Of a DNA stretch of 64,000 nt, positions 7,735-16,562 are shown in pieces. This stretch comes from Acidobacteriota bacterium (GTDB lineage: Bacteria; Acidobacteriota; Terriglobia; Terriglobales; Acidobacteriaceae), in the NCBI GenBank assembly GCA_003010405.1, contig PJLO01000011.1:53399-117398 (forward strand), written 5' to 3'. Below the pieces are notes generated by a model. It saw only the letters and a list, made by a program, of their open reading frames with translations, made no database searches and had not been told where the DNA came from. Made by a program: the position numbers and the translations under genes. Position 1 is the stretch's first letter; each line of letters starts with the position of its first letter.

Positions 7735-10584
7735 GTGGCACCGATGTTGTCGCGTGAGCAAATTCGTTCCATGCTAGCTCAAGTTGTCGATGAGCGGCGT
7801 ATCATGATGCGCCCCATTGACCTCATTGCTTACGCCTCGGATGCGAGTTTTTACAGGCTGATTCCGAAGGCTGTGGTGCAGGCGGTCGGTGAGCAGGATG
7901 TAGCGCGACTCTTTCAGTTCAGTCATGAACACGTTCTCCCCATCACTTTCCGCGCGGCCGGGACCAGCCTCTCCGGACAGTCCATCTCTAATGGTCTGCT
8001 GGTGGAAGTGGCGCGAAATTTTCGGGCTGTTCAGGTTCTCGAAAATGGACGTAAAATTCGCGCTCAACCAGGAGTCATCGGCGCAAGCGTTAACCGCGTG
8101 CTCCTACCCTATGGCACAAAGATTGGCCCTGATCCGGCTTCCATCGCAAGCTGCACACTGGGAGGAATTCTCGCCAACAATTCGAGCGGGATGTGCTGTG
8201 GCGTGGATCAAAATGCTTATCACACGCTTGATTCGCTGCGTTTTCTGCTCCCGTCCGGCACCGCCATCGATACGGCTTCCCCCGATGCCGAGAACCTCTT
8301 CTTCGCGCGCGAACCGGCGCTGGCCTGCGGCATTCTTGAACTGAAATTGAAGATCGAGTCTAACGCTGGGCTCACAGAACGCATTCGCCGCAAGTACCGG
8401 TCCAAGAACACGACCGGCTATGGCATCAACGCCTTTATCGACTTCGAGCGCGCGGTCGATATCTTCGCCCACCTGCTGATCGGCTCGGAAGGCACTCTGG
8501 CGTTCATCTCTGAAGCGGTTCTAAACACTGTCCCGGAGCTTCCGGTGAAGTACACCGGCCTTCTGCTCTTCCCCAATCTTTATGCAGCCTCGGAATCAAT
8601 CGTGCCGTTACGTGAAGCCGGTGCGAAGGCGCTCGAAATCATGGATCGCGCAGCATTGCGTTCCGTTGAGGATCAGGATGGCACGCCACCCGTAATCAAA
8701 ACTCTGGAGGAAGGCGCGGCGGCGTTGCTCGTCGAGTTCCAGTCTGCACTCGAGTCCGAGCGTGCGGGACTTGAAGCGCTCGCCACCGACTCTACCTCGC
8801 GGCTCAAATTGCTTGAACCCGCGCAGTTCAGTCACTCCGCGGCGAAGCAGGCCGCGCTCTGGAAGATCCGTGCCGGAATGTTCCCCTCTGTCGGATCGGT
8901 GCGAAAAAGCGGCACCACGGTAATCATCGAAGACGTTGCCTTCCCGGTCGCTCACCTTGCTCCCGCCGCACAGGAATTGAACGGACTTTTCCGTCGCCAC
9001 GGTTACGATAATGCGATCATCTTCGGCCACGCCAAAGACGGCAATCTTCACTTCGTCATCACTCAGTCGTTCAACGATCAAAAGGCCATCGACCAGTACG
9101 CGCATTTCATAGACGATGTAGTGGACCTGGTAGTCAACCGCTACGACGGAGCACTCAAAGCCGAGCACGGAACCGGACGCAACATGGCCCCTTTCGTCGA
9201 AACCGAGTGGGGTGCGGATGCTTACGAGATCATGCGGCAGATCAAATCATTGGCCGATCCCACCGGACTGCTGAATCCGGACGTGATTATCAACAACGAT
9301 CCCCGCGCGCATCTTCAAGAACTCAAGCAGTTGCCGACCGTCGAGCCTGAGATCGACAAGTGCATCGAGTGTGGATACTGCGAACCCCGCTGCCCCAGTC
9401 GCGACCTCACGCTAACGCCGCGTCAGCGCATTGTGGTTCGCCGCGAGATGGTTCGCCAGCAGCAACGGGGCGGCAGCGATTTGCTGGTCCAACTGGATCG
9501 CGATTTTCCATACATGGCGCTCGATACCTGTGCTGCGGACGGACTCTGCGCCACAACCTGCCCGGTCGGCATTGACACCGGCATGCTGGTCAAGCGCTTC
9601 CGCGCGCTGCGCAATTCCACATTTTCAAAACGCGTTGCAAAGTTCACAGTGGACAACTTCGCGCAGGTGGAAAGATTTATTCGTCTCGGCCTAAACACCG
9701 CGCATTTGGCGCAGCGCATCGTCGGACTCGCTGGGATGCAGGCTATCACCGGAGCCATGCGCAAGTTGATCGGCCCCAACATGCCGGTCTGGACCGCCGA
9801 TATGCCGCATGCTACGAGGAAAGGCATTCCGCGCACCGAACGCAAGACCGCTGACGTCGTCTACTTCCCTGCCTGCATTTCGCGAGTTATGGGGCGGCTT
9901 CCCGGGGAGTGTGACGAGTTATCTCTGATGCAGGCGACGGTCATATTAGCTGAACGTGCAAGCGTTCCGGTGTGGATTCCTGAAGACGTTGCGGGAAATT
10001 GTTGCGCCACGCCCTATTCGTCCAAGGGCTTCGAAGAGTCACGCGATGCAATGCTGAATCGCATCATCGGGAATTTCTGGAAATGGTCTGGCGAAGGCAA
10101 GCTACCCATCATGATTGACACAAGTCCCTGCACTTACGGACTCATTCACGCACGGGAATCTTTAACGCCTGAAAATCAGGTGCGTTTCGATCGCCTGAAA
10201 ATTTTGGATAGCATCGAATTCGTCCATGACCAATTACTCCCAAAGCTCAAGGTGAATCATCCAGTAAAATCGGTCGCGCTGCATCCGGTATGTTCGGTGG
10301 TCAAGATGGGATTGACCGCAAAGCTCGAGGCCATTGCGCGCAAGTGCAGCACAGAGGTTTTCGTTCCGCCCAGTCTCGGCTGCTGCGCTTTTGCGGGAGA
10401 CCGCGGGTTCATGTACCCAGAGCTCACGGCCTCGGCAACCGCCATTGAGTCTGCGGAGATCAAGGCCCATAAACATGATGGCTGTTACTCAAGCAGCCGT
10501 ACCTGCGAGATCGGCATGACTCGCTCAACCGGCGAGGTCTACCGCTCCTACATTTATCTCTTGGAAAAGGTCACTCGCCGGTAA
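7735..10584 (+). CDS. FAD-linked oxidase fused to (Fe-S)-binding subunit, D-lactate/D-2-hydroxyacid dehydrogenase type
   Basis: A 949-aa fusion. The N-terminal half is a PCMH-type FAD domain (RAAGTSLSGQS; IGPDPASIASCTLGG) with a C-terminal FAD-oxidase cap containing HAKDGNLHF and AEHGTGRNMAP. The second half carries two 4Fe-4S motifs (CIECGYCEPRCP and CAADGLCATTCP) and two CCG domains (NCCATPYSSKG, GCCAFAGDRG). This is the plan of GlcD plus GlcF in one chain, as in Dld-II or YdiJ-type enzymes, which oxidise D-lactate or D-2-hydroxyglutarate and pass electrons to the quinone pool or a carrier. The start may be GTG 7735 or ATG 7744; neither has a strong ribosome site. The substrate is not determined by sequence. 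Confidence 0.88.
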   Translation: MAPMLSREQIRSMLAQVVDERRIMMRPIDLIAYASDASFYRLIPKAVVQAVGEQDVARLFQFSHEHVLPITFRAAGTSLSGQSISNGLLVEVARNFRAVQVLENGRKIRAQPGVIGASVNRVLLPYGTKIGPDPASIASCTLGGILANNSSGMCCGVDQNAYHTLDSLRFLLPSGTAIDTASPDAENLFFAREPALACGILELKLKIESNAGLTERIRRKYRSKNTTGYGINAFIDFERAVDIFAHLLIGSEGTLAFISEAVLNTVPELPVKYTGLLLFPNLYAASESIVPLREAGAKALEIMDRAALRSVEDQDGTPPVIKTLEEGAAALLVEFQSALESERAGLEALATDSTSRLKLLEPAQFSHSAAKQAALWKIRAGMFPSVGSVRKSGTTVIIEDVAFPVAHLAPAAQELNGLFRRHGYDNAIIFGHAKDGNLHFVITQSFNDQKAIDQYAHFIDDVVDLVVNRYDGALKAEHGTGRNMAPFVETEWGADAYEIMRQIKSLADPTGLLNPDVIINNDPRAHLQELKQLPTVEPEIDKCIECGYCEPRCPSRDLTLTPRQRIVVRREMVRQQQRGGSDLLVQLDRDFPYMALDTCAADGLCATTCPVGIDTGMLVKRFRALRNSTFSKRVAKFTVDNFAQVERFIRLGLNTAHLAQRIVGLAGMQAITGAMRKLIGPNMPVWTADMPHATRKGIPRTERKTADVVYFPACISRVMGRLPGECDELSLMQATVILAERASVPVWIPEDVAGNCCATPYSSKGFEESRDAMLNRIIGNFWKWSGEGKLPIMIDTSPCTYGLIHARESLTPENQVRFDRLKILDSIEFVHDQLLPKLKVNHPVKSVALHPVCSVVKMGLTAKLEAIARKCSTEVFVPPSLGCCAFAGDRGFMYPELTASATAIESAEIKAHKHDGCYSSSRTCEIGMTRSTGEVYRSYIYLLEKVTRR

Positions 10585-10650
10585 GAACGCGAACAACGAG
10601 GGATTTAAGCTTAAAAAGCCGCTCACCCTCTCCAGGGCATCCAAGAAAGC

Positions 10651-11451
10651 ATGCGGCAGCTTGTCTGGCTTTGCATTGTCGCCTTTACAGCAACGCCTGC
10701 GCTGGCCGGACCGCCCTTCCTTACAGACGACCCCGAACCTGTGGCTTACAGACATTACGAGTTTTACACGTTCTCGACTTTGGATCACTCGACTGGCTCC
10801 TATGGAATTCAGCTTCCCGCCTTTGAATTCAATTTTGGAGCGGCACCCAACCTGCAACTGCACGTGGTCGCGCCAATTGCGCTCTCAGTCTTGGACCCGG
10901 AACCGGCCAGCTACGGCATCGGCGATATTGAGCTAGGTGGAAAGTACCGATTTTTTAAGGAGAAGGGGCGACGGCCGCAGGTCGGCATTTTCCCGGTGAT
11001 TGAATTGCCCAGTGGCAATAGCCGCCGCAACCTGGGCAATGGGCAGGTGTGGGCGCGGCTTCCTCTCTGGGTGCAGAAAACTTGGGGAGCCTGGACCACT
11101 AATGGTGGCGCAGGTTACACCGTCAATCATGCGCCCGGAATGCGCGATCACATATTTGGCGGCTGGCAGATACAACGCAAAGTGAATAAGAAACTAACTC
11201 TGGGTGCGGAATGGTACACTGCGGGACGCGATACTAACGTAGCTCGCGCCCCGCAGCTCATCAATGCAGGCGGCTTCTATAACTTCAATGAAAATTTCAG
11301 TCTTCTCTTCACCGCTGGCCACAGTGTCCACGGAGACTCGCATACAGTTGCCTATCTCGGCCTTTACTGGACGTGGGGACCGGCTAAAGATGCGGAAAAA
11401 TCCAAACCCGCGAGGCCAACGCATTCAAGCGCCGACTTCGTTCTGCCTTAG
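10651..11451 (+). CDS. Predicted outer-membrane protein, phenol-MetA-like beta-barrel
   Basis: A 266-aa protein with a signal peptide (MRQLVWLCIVAFTATPALAG) and a body of alternating aromatic and polar strands (HYEFYTFSTLD, LQLHVVAPIAL, GDIELGGKYRF, LTLGAEWYTAG). The GDIELGGKYRF segment resembles the Phenol_MetA_deg/transporter family of outer-membrane barrels. The C-terminus does not end in the classic aromatic residue. It starts 67 nt after the FAD/Fe-S dehydrogenase and is followed 34 nt later by a ferredoxin reductase, so co-transcription is likely. Substrate or pore function is unknown. Confidence 0.65.
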   Translation: MRQLVWLCIVAFTATPALAGPPFLTDDPEPVAYRHYEFYTFSTLDHSTGSYGIQLPAFEFNFGAAPNLQLHVVAPIALSVLDPEPASYGIGDIELGGKYRFFKEKGRRPQVGIFPVIELPSGNSRRNLGNGQVWARLPLWVQKTWGAWTTNGGAGYTVNHAPGMRDHIFGGWQIQRKVNKKLTLGAEWYTAGRDTNVARAPQLINAGGFYNFNENFSLLFTAGHSVHGDSHTVAYLGLYWTWGPAKDAEKSKPARPTHSSADFVLP

Positions 11452-11484
11452 AATAGCGGCGGCTTAAAGCCATCAAGGAAGGAC

Positions 11485-12216
11485 ATGGAACACAACCTAC
11501 TTACCGCCCGGCTCGTCAAATCCGTACTGCTTTCGGAGAAAACGAAACACCTCGAGTTTGAGGTAGAAGAGGTATCTTCGTTCGACTTCCTGGCCGGACA
11601 GTTCATCTCTGTCCGCGAGCCACGCGGCGATAAGTTTGTAACCCGCGCATACTCAATTGCCTCGCCGCCCCGCGCCAACAATACCTTCGATCTCTGCCTG
11701 AACCGTGTCGACGAAGGCTTTATGTCCAACTTCCTTTGTGACCGGGAATTAGGCGATACGGCGCGTTTCCACGGCCCCCATGGGCTGTTCGTGCTTAAAC
11801 CCGAGGTAGAAGACGTAATCTTCGTCGCCACCGGCACTGGCATTGCGCCCTTCCGCAGCATGGTGCAGCATCTCTTCGGAATGGACGGCAGCGGCCAGCA
11901 ACGCCATGGTGGCAGGCAGGTCTGGCTAGTGTACGGGACGCGCTATTGCGAAGACGTTTACTACAAAGAAGAATTTGAAAGCCTGACAGCAGAGCACCCC
12001 AACTTTCATTACGTCGCCACCTTGAGCCGCGCACCAGCCGACTGGACCGGAAATCGCGGATACGTACAGGAGCATGTTTACAAGATCGTGGGCAGCCGCA
12101 AGGACGTGCACGTCTATATCTGCGGCCTGAACGAAATGGTCTCTTCCGTACGCCGACTGCTGATCGAGGAGTGCGGATGGGAAAAGAAGCGCGTCATCTA
12201 CGAACGTTACGACTAG
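11485..12216 (+). CDS. Ferredoxin/flavodoxin-NADP(+) reductase-like FAD oxidoreductase
   Basis: A 243-aa flavoprotein. The FAD-binding RAYSIAS motif lies near residue 55, the nucleotide-binding VATGTGIAPFRSM near 115 and the terminal CGLNEMVSSV near 213. It moves electrons between NAD(P)H and a ferredoxin, flavodoxin or similar carrier. The ATG follows AAGGAAGG. The 34-nt gap to the upstream gene suggests it belongs to the same transcript as the FAD/Fe-S dehydrogenase, for which it could supply or accept electrons; that link is inference. Confidence 0.85.
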   Translation: MEHNLLTARLVKSVLLSEKTKHLEFEVEEVSSFDFLAGQFISVREPRGDKFVTRAYSIASPPRANNTFDLCLNRVDEGFMSNFLCDRELGDTARFHGPHGLFVLKPEVEDVIFVATGTGIAPFRSMVQHLFGMDGSGQQRHGGRQVWLVYGTRYCEDVYYKEEFESLTAEHPNFHYVATLSRAPADWTGNRGYVQEHVYKIVGSRKDVHVYICGLNEMVSSVRRLLIEECGWEKKRVIYERYD

Positions 12217-12335
12217 CAGTCCGGAGCGTGCTCTGCCCTCCCCGGTTTCAGAAAAATGGCTGAATCAGCCACTTAGAAATCTCTGCAGGGGGGATTAATC
12301 TTGCATCCTACTTCGGCAAATACTCATCTATCAAG

Positions 12336-12364
12336 TTGACAGTAACTCACTCAGGTTCTATCAT
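12336..12364 (+). promoter_or_regulatory. Sigma70-type promoter of the dnaK operon
   Basis: TTGACA at 12336-12341, 17-nt spacer, TATCAT at 12359-12364. Transcription would start near 12371, about 120 nt before dnaK. A 7-bp inverted repeat (CACTCAG 12348-12354, CTGAGTG 12381-12387) brackets the -10 and start site. I see no CIRCE element and no clear HAIR box. Confidence 0.65.
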
Positions 12365-12492
12365 TGCAACCATATTAGGTCTGAGTGGGGCAGCCCAACG
12401 GGTTGCTCTCTGTCGGGTTCGGCGGCTTCTATGGAGGTGCCGGACAAAATTTATTTCTAGCAGCACCGCTCTACCGCAGGAGGCAAAGAGAA

Positions 12493-14406
12493 ATGGCAAA
12501 AATTATCGGGATCGATCTGGGAACCACAAACTCGGTTGTGGCCGTAATGGAAGGCGGCGAGCCCAAGGTAATCCCCAACGAAGAAGGGGGCCGCACCACG
12601 CCTTCTGTGGTCGGTTTCACGAAAACAGGCGAGCGTCCCGTAGGCCAGGTGGCCAAGAACCAGGCGATTACCAATCCGGAGAACACAATCTTCTCCATTA
12701 AACGCTTTATGGGCCGTCGCTACGATGAAGTTAGCGAAGAAATGAAAATGGTGCCCTTCAAAGTTGTGCAGTCGGGCGACCATGTGGCAGTTGAGGCACA
12801 GGGAAAGGAATACACTCCTCCCCAAGTTTCGGCGATGATCTTGCAGAAGCTAAAGAAAGCCGCCGAAGACTACCTTGGGGAATCGGTTTCCGAGGCCGTC
12901 ATCACTGTCCCGGCATATTTCAATGACGCGCAACGGCAGGCCACCAAGGATGCGGGCAAGATTGCGGGCCTTGAAGTCAAGCGCATCATCAATGAACCGA
13001 CGGCTGCGGCGTTGGCCTACGGACTGGACAAGAAAAAGGACGAGACCATTGCCGTATACGATTTCGGCGGCGGCACCTTCGATATCTCGATTCTCGAAGT
13101 GGGCGAGGGTGTGATCGAAGTTAAGTCCACCAATGGCGATACCCACCTGGGCGGTGACAACATCGACCAGCGAGTGGTGAACTGGCTCGCGGATGAGTTC
13201 CGCAAGGACTATGGACTCGATCTGCGCAGCAAGGGCAACGAAATGGCAATGCAGCGTCTGCGGGACGCAGCCGAGCGCGCGAAGATTGAGCTGTCAACCA
13301 CGATGCAGACTGAAATCAATCTGCCGTTCATTACGGCCGATGCCTCAGGCCCCAAGCACTTGGTAAAGACGCTTACTCGCGCCAAGTTGGAAGAAATGGT
13401 GCGCGATTTGATCGATCGCTCGATCCAGCCTTGCATGCAGGCACTGAAGGATGCGGGGATTGACGCAAACAAGATTAATGAAGTTGTGTTGGTCGGCGGC
13501 CAGACTCGTATGCCGATGATTCAGCAGAAGGTGAAGGAGTTCTTTGGACGCGAGCCGCATCGCGGCGTCAATCCGGATGAGGTCGTTGCAGTTGGCGCGG
13601 CCATCCAGGGCGGCGTGTTGCAGGGAGAAGTAAAGGATCTTCTGCTGCTCGACGTGACTCCGCTCTCGCTTTCGATTGAAACCTTTGGCGGTGTTGCAAC
13701 GACGATGATTCCGCGGAACACGACGATTCCGACCCGTAAGAGCGAGATTTTCTCGACCGCGGCGGACAACCAGACGTCGGTCGAGGTCCACGTGCTCCAG
13801 GGCGAGCGTCCGATGGCGGCGCAGAACCGCACATTGGGCAAGTTCCATCTCTCCGGGATTCCGATCGCGCCTCGCGGAGTGCCACAGATCGAAGTGACTT
13901 TCGACATTGATGCCAATGGCATTCTGAACGTAACGGCCAAGGACACGGCGACAGGCAAGGATCAGAAGATCACCATCACCTCGTCGAGCGGACTGAGCAA
14001 AGAAGAGGTCGATCGCATGGCCAAGGAAGCTGAAGCACATGCGGCGGAAGACAAACAGAAGCGCGATGAAATTGAAACTCGCAACCAGCTCGATGGCATG
14101 GTATACCAAGTCGAAAAGATGTTGAAGGAGCACGGCGACAAGATATCCGGAGGCGAGCGCGGCGAGGTTGAAAACGCGATTGGCGATGCCAAGAAGGCTC
14201 TGGAAAGCGGCGACAACAAAGCGATGCAGACCGCGCGCGACCGTTTGCAGACTGCCTCCCACAAGCTGGCTGAGGCGATGTACAAAGCAACTGCTGCGAA
14301 CCCTGAAGCCGGAGCACAGCAGGCTACGGGAGAGCCTAAGAAGGAAACTAAGAAGGACGAAGGCGTGATCGACGCCGAGTACGTGGACGTGGAGGATAAG
14401 AAGTAA
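12493..14406 (+). CDS. dnaK: Molecular chaperone DnaK (Hsp70)
   Basis: A 637-aa Hsp70, the usual length. The ATPase domain begins [18 protein letters not shown], with the phosphate-2 loop [15 protein letters not shown] near residue 195 and [11 protein letters not shown] near 335. The substrate domain ([17 protein letters not shown] onward) and an alpha-helical lid follow, ending in an acidic tail (EYVDVEDKK). It binds exposed hydrophobic segments of cytoplasmic proteins in an ATP cycle. The ATG at 12493 follows AGGAGG. It heads an operon with a 60-aa unknown, a CbpA-type J protein and HspR; grpE is not in this cluster. Confidence 0.98.
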   Translation: MAKIIGIDLGTTNSVVAVMEGGEPKVIPNEEGGRTTPSVVGFTKTGERPVGQVAKNQAITNPENTIFSIKRFMGRRYDEVSEEMKMVPFKVVQSGDHVAVEAQGKEYTPPQVSAMILQKLKKAAEDYLGESVSEAVITVPAYFNDAQRQATKDAGKIAGLEVKRIINEPTAAALAYGLDKKKDETIAVYDFGGGTFDISILEVGEGVIEVKSTNGDTHLGGDNIDQRVVNWLADEFRKDYGLDLRSKGNEMAMQRLRDAAERAKIELSTTMQTEINLPFITADASGPKHLVKTLTRAKLEEMVRDLIDRSIQPCMQALKDAGIDANKINEVVLVGGQTRMPMIQQKVKEFFGREPHRGVNPDEVVAVGAAIQGGVLQGEVKDLLLLDVTPLSLSIETFGGVATTMIPRNTTIPTRKSEIFSTAADNQTSVEVHVLQGERPMAAQNRTLGKFHLSGIPIAPRGVPQIEVTFDIDANGILNVTAKDTATGKDQKITITSSSGLSKEEVDRMAKEAEAHAAEDKQKRDEIETRNQLDGMVYQVEKMLKEHGDKISGGERGEVENAIGDAKKALESGDNKAMQTARDRLQTASHKLAEAMYKATAANPEAGAQQATGEPKKETKKDEGVIDAEYVDVEDKK

Positions 14407-14494
14407 GCGGCGGTCACCGGAAATGCGGGTGAACACATTGTCGCGGCCAGGTGAATTTGTACACGCTGGCCGCTCCAGTAAGCAAGGGGGGAGT

Positions 14495-14677
14495 ATGAAT
14501 TTTGAAATCAACGGCGTTTTGCACTTTCTTGCCTTCGATAAGAACGAAGACCAGTGGTATTTGTTTAGGCCCTCTGATAACGGCATCGACGCGGTGAAGG
14601 TACATGATGACGATATGTTCCTGACTCCTCCGGTACTGGGCTTTCCAAACAAGAGTAGTGTGCCCCGCGTGGACTAA
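14495..14677 (+). CDS. Small conserved-type unknown protein in the dnaK operon
   Basis: A 60-aa protein beginning MNFEINGVLHFLAFDKNED and ending near PPVLGFPNKSSV. It has no signal peptide, membrane helix or Cys. The pattern of beta strands with an aromatic-rich middle (QWYLFRPSDNG) suggests a small beta domain. A strong purine run (GGGGGGAG) precedes the ATG. It lies 88 nt after dnaK and 158 nt before cbpA on the same strand, so heat-shock co-expression is likely. I do not recognise the family; a chaperone-accessory role is only a guess from position. Confidence 0.7.
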   Translation: MNFEINGVLHFLAFDKNEDQWYLFRPSDNGIDAVKVHDDDMFLTPPVLGFPNKSSVPRVD

Positions 14678-14696
14678 GGATTCTCCGATCCGAATT

Positions 14697-14743
14697 CTGC
14701 CCCTGCCGAAGCCCGTCAACGAGGCGGAGAACCGCAGGGGCAG
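14697..14743 (+). terminator. GC-rich hairpin between the 60-aa gene and cbpA
   Basis: CTGCCCCTGC (14697-14706) pairs with GCAGGGGCAG (14734-14743) across a 27-nt loop, followed by CGACCTTTT. The short T run makes it a weak terminator, so it may attenuate transcription into cbpA-hspR or protect the dnaK message rather than end it. Confidence 0.5.
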
Positions 14744-14835
14744 CGACCTTTTGCCGAAAGCGAAAAACTTGGCAGAGTGAAACTGGCCAAGTATGCTGGG
14801 GTATTCTGATTCAGGGAAATTAGCGAGAAGAGAAA

Positions 14836-15852
14836 ATGGCCGCAACTGACAAAAAGGATTATTACGCCATCCTTGGCGTGAAGAAGACGGCCACGGCTGA
14901 CGAAGTGCGTAAGGCCTTCCGCAAACTTGCGCGCAAATATCATCCGGACGTGAACCCGGGAGACAAGAAGTCGGAAGAGAGATTCAAAGAGCTTTCCGAG
15001 GCCAACGACGTTCTCAGCGACCCCAAGAAACGCAAGATATACGACCAGCTCGGGTTCTACTCGGACAATATAGACCCCAAAACTGCTGAGGCTTACGCCA
15101 ACGGCGGTGCAAGGGCCGGAGGTCCGTTCGGCGGCTTCGGTCAGGGCGGTCGGCACGTGGATTTCGACTTCCGCGATTTTGATTTTGGAGCTGCGCAGCA
15201 GCAGGGAGGACGCGGCACAAACTTCCGCGACATCTTCTCTGGCATATTTGGCGGAGGCGTGGCATCGGAACCGGCCAATGTTGCTGGCTCTGACGCAGAG
15301 TACACGGTGCAGGTGCCTTTCTGGGATTCAATTCGCGGCGGCGAGATGAAGATCAACATTCAGCGCCCTTCGGCAATGGGCCGGATGACGCCCGAGCCGT
15401 TCACGTTCCGCATCAAGCCAGGAACTCGCGACGGACAGCGCATCAGGCTTGCCGGTAGAGGAAATCCAGGCATACGAGGCGGCCCGCCCGGAGATCTTTA
15501 TCTAATCGTACGTATCGCCGAACATCCTGTTTTTCATCGAGATGCCGACGACATCAGCATCACTCTGCCAATCTTGCCGTGGGAAGCCGCACTGGGGGCC
15601 AAGGTAGAGGTGCCGACCATTGATGGGCGTACCATACTGCGAATTCCACCCGGGACCCAGACGGGACAGAAGCTGCGGATGAGGGAAAAGGGCGTACCTT
15701 CGGCAACCCGCCCGGGCGTCACTGGAGACCAGATCGTAGAGATACGCATTGTCGTGCCTGAAATTCCCAATGTTGAGGCGAAGGAACTCTGGCATAAACT
15801 CGAGAAGATGCATCCGGAAGATCCGCGCAGAGAATTGTGGAGCAAGGTGTAA
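14836..15852 (+). CDS. cbpA: CbpA-type DnaJ co-chaperone (J domain plus DnaJ C-terminal domain)
   Basis: A 338-aa J protein. The J domain (residues 8-72) contains YHPDVNPG, with HPD at 36-38. A Gly/Phe-rich linker (GGPFGGFGQGG) and two C-terminal beta-sandwich substrate domains follow (FTFRIKPGTRDGQRIRLAG; RILRIPPGTQTGQKLRM). The CxxCxGxG zinc repeats of DnaJ are absent, which makes it CbpA-like rather than canonical DnaJ. It stimulates the ATPase of DnaK and delivers clients. It sits between the 60-aa gene and hspR in the heat-shock operon. Confidence 0.93.
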   Translation: MAATDKKDYYAILGVKKTATADEVRKAFRKLARKYHPDVNPGDKKSEERFKELSEANDVLSDPKKRKIYDQLGFYSDNIDPKTAEAYANGGARAGGPFGGFGQGGRHVDFDFRDFDFGAAQQQGGRGTNFRDIFSGIFGGGVASEPANVAGSDAEYTVQVPFWDSIRGGEMKINIQRPSAMGRMTPEPFTFRIKPGTRDGQRIRLAGRGNPGIRGGPPGDLYLIVRIAEHPVFHRDADDISITLPILPWEAALGAKVEVPTIDGRTILRIPPGTQTGQKLRMREKGVPSATRPGVTGDQIVEIRIVVPEIPNVEAKELWHKLEKMHPEDPRRELWSKV

Positions 15853-15924
15853 GCTGTGGCAGCGTATCGGTTTCCAAACTGGATGATGTAGAGAGGGCGC
15901 TGTGAGAGCCTGCGAGGCGCAATC

Positions 15925-16371
15925 ATGACGAAACGTAAAGGAAAAGGCGCGTACATGATTTCGGTGGTGGCCGAGATGTATGAAATCCACCCCCAGACAC
16001 TGCGGCTATACGAACGCGAAGGGTTGCTGAAACCCTCGCGAAGCGAAGGCAATACCCGTCTCTATACTGAGGACGATCTCAAGAGGCTTGAGTTCATTCT
16101 ATCGCTGGCGCGCGACCTCGGCGTGAATATCGCCGGCATAGGCATAATCCTTAATATGCGCGAACGCATGGAGCAGATGCAGCTCCAGATGCAGGAGTTT
16201 GTGAAATACGTGCAGCAGGAGGTTATGACTCGCGCCAGCCAGGCAGTGCCGAAGGAAGGCCTCATACCGGTGAGGCGGCCAGTGGTGATTCCTCCGGTCA
16301 AGAAAAAAGAGTCCGCAAACGGCAATGCACCTAGCGTAAAGGATGGCAGCAAAGCTGCCGCGAAAGAATAG
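15925..16371 (+). CDS. hspR: MerR-family heat-shock repressor HspR
   Basis: A 148-aa protein. The MerR helix-turn-helix is at residues 11-80 (YMISVVAEMYEIHPQTLRLYEREGLLKPSR, then NTRLYTEDDLKRLEFI). A coiled-coil (MRERMEQMQLQMQEFVKYV) and a basic, Ala/Lys-rich tail follow. HspR in actinobacteria and others represses dnaK operons by binding HAIR boxes with DnaK as co-repressor. The position at the end of the dnaK-cbpA cluster supports the same role. The ATG follows GCGAGGCG. I could not find a good HAIR box upstream of dnaK, so its operator here may differ. Confidence 0.88.
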   Translation: MTKRKGKGAYMISVVAEMYEIHPQTLRLYEREGLLKPSRSEGNTRLYTEDDLKRLEFILSLARDLGVNIAGIGIILNMRERMEQMQLQMQEFVKYVQQEVMTRASQAVPKEGLIPVRRPVVIPPVKKKESANGNAPSVKDGSKAAAKE

Positions 16372-16562
16372 GTCGGCTAAGACCTTGAAGTAGCCCAGGC
16401 GGAAACGTGATCCATCTTCGCTCTGCTCAGTAAGGCCAGTCACAGATTATTGTGCGCCAGGCACAAAGAACTCCTGCGCCCTCAATATGCGTTGCCACTG
16501 GGGGCGATTCGAGAAATAATCAGAGCAGTAATAATTCGTAAGCCTTCTCAGGACACTTAGAT

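Noticed and set aside
12217..12492. CIRCE or canonical HAIR element upstream of dnaK
   Set aside because: I looked for TTAGCACTC-N9-GAGTGCTAA and CTTGAGT-N7-ACTCAAG; neither is present, only partial halves.
13345..14652. A 435-codon open frame on the minus strand, antisense to dnaK
   Set aside because: It lies opposite a certain, highly conserved gene with strong codon bias; its translation is rich in Arg, Leu and His with no domain, a typical shadow.
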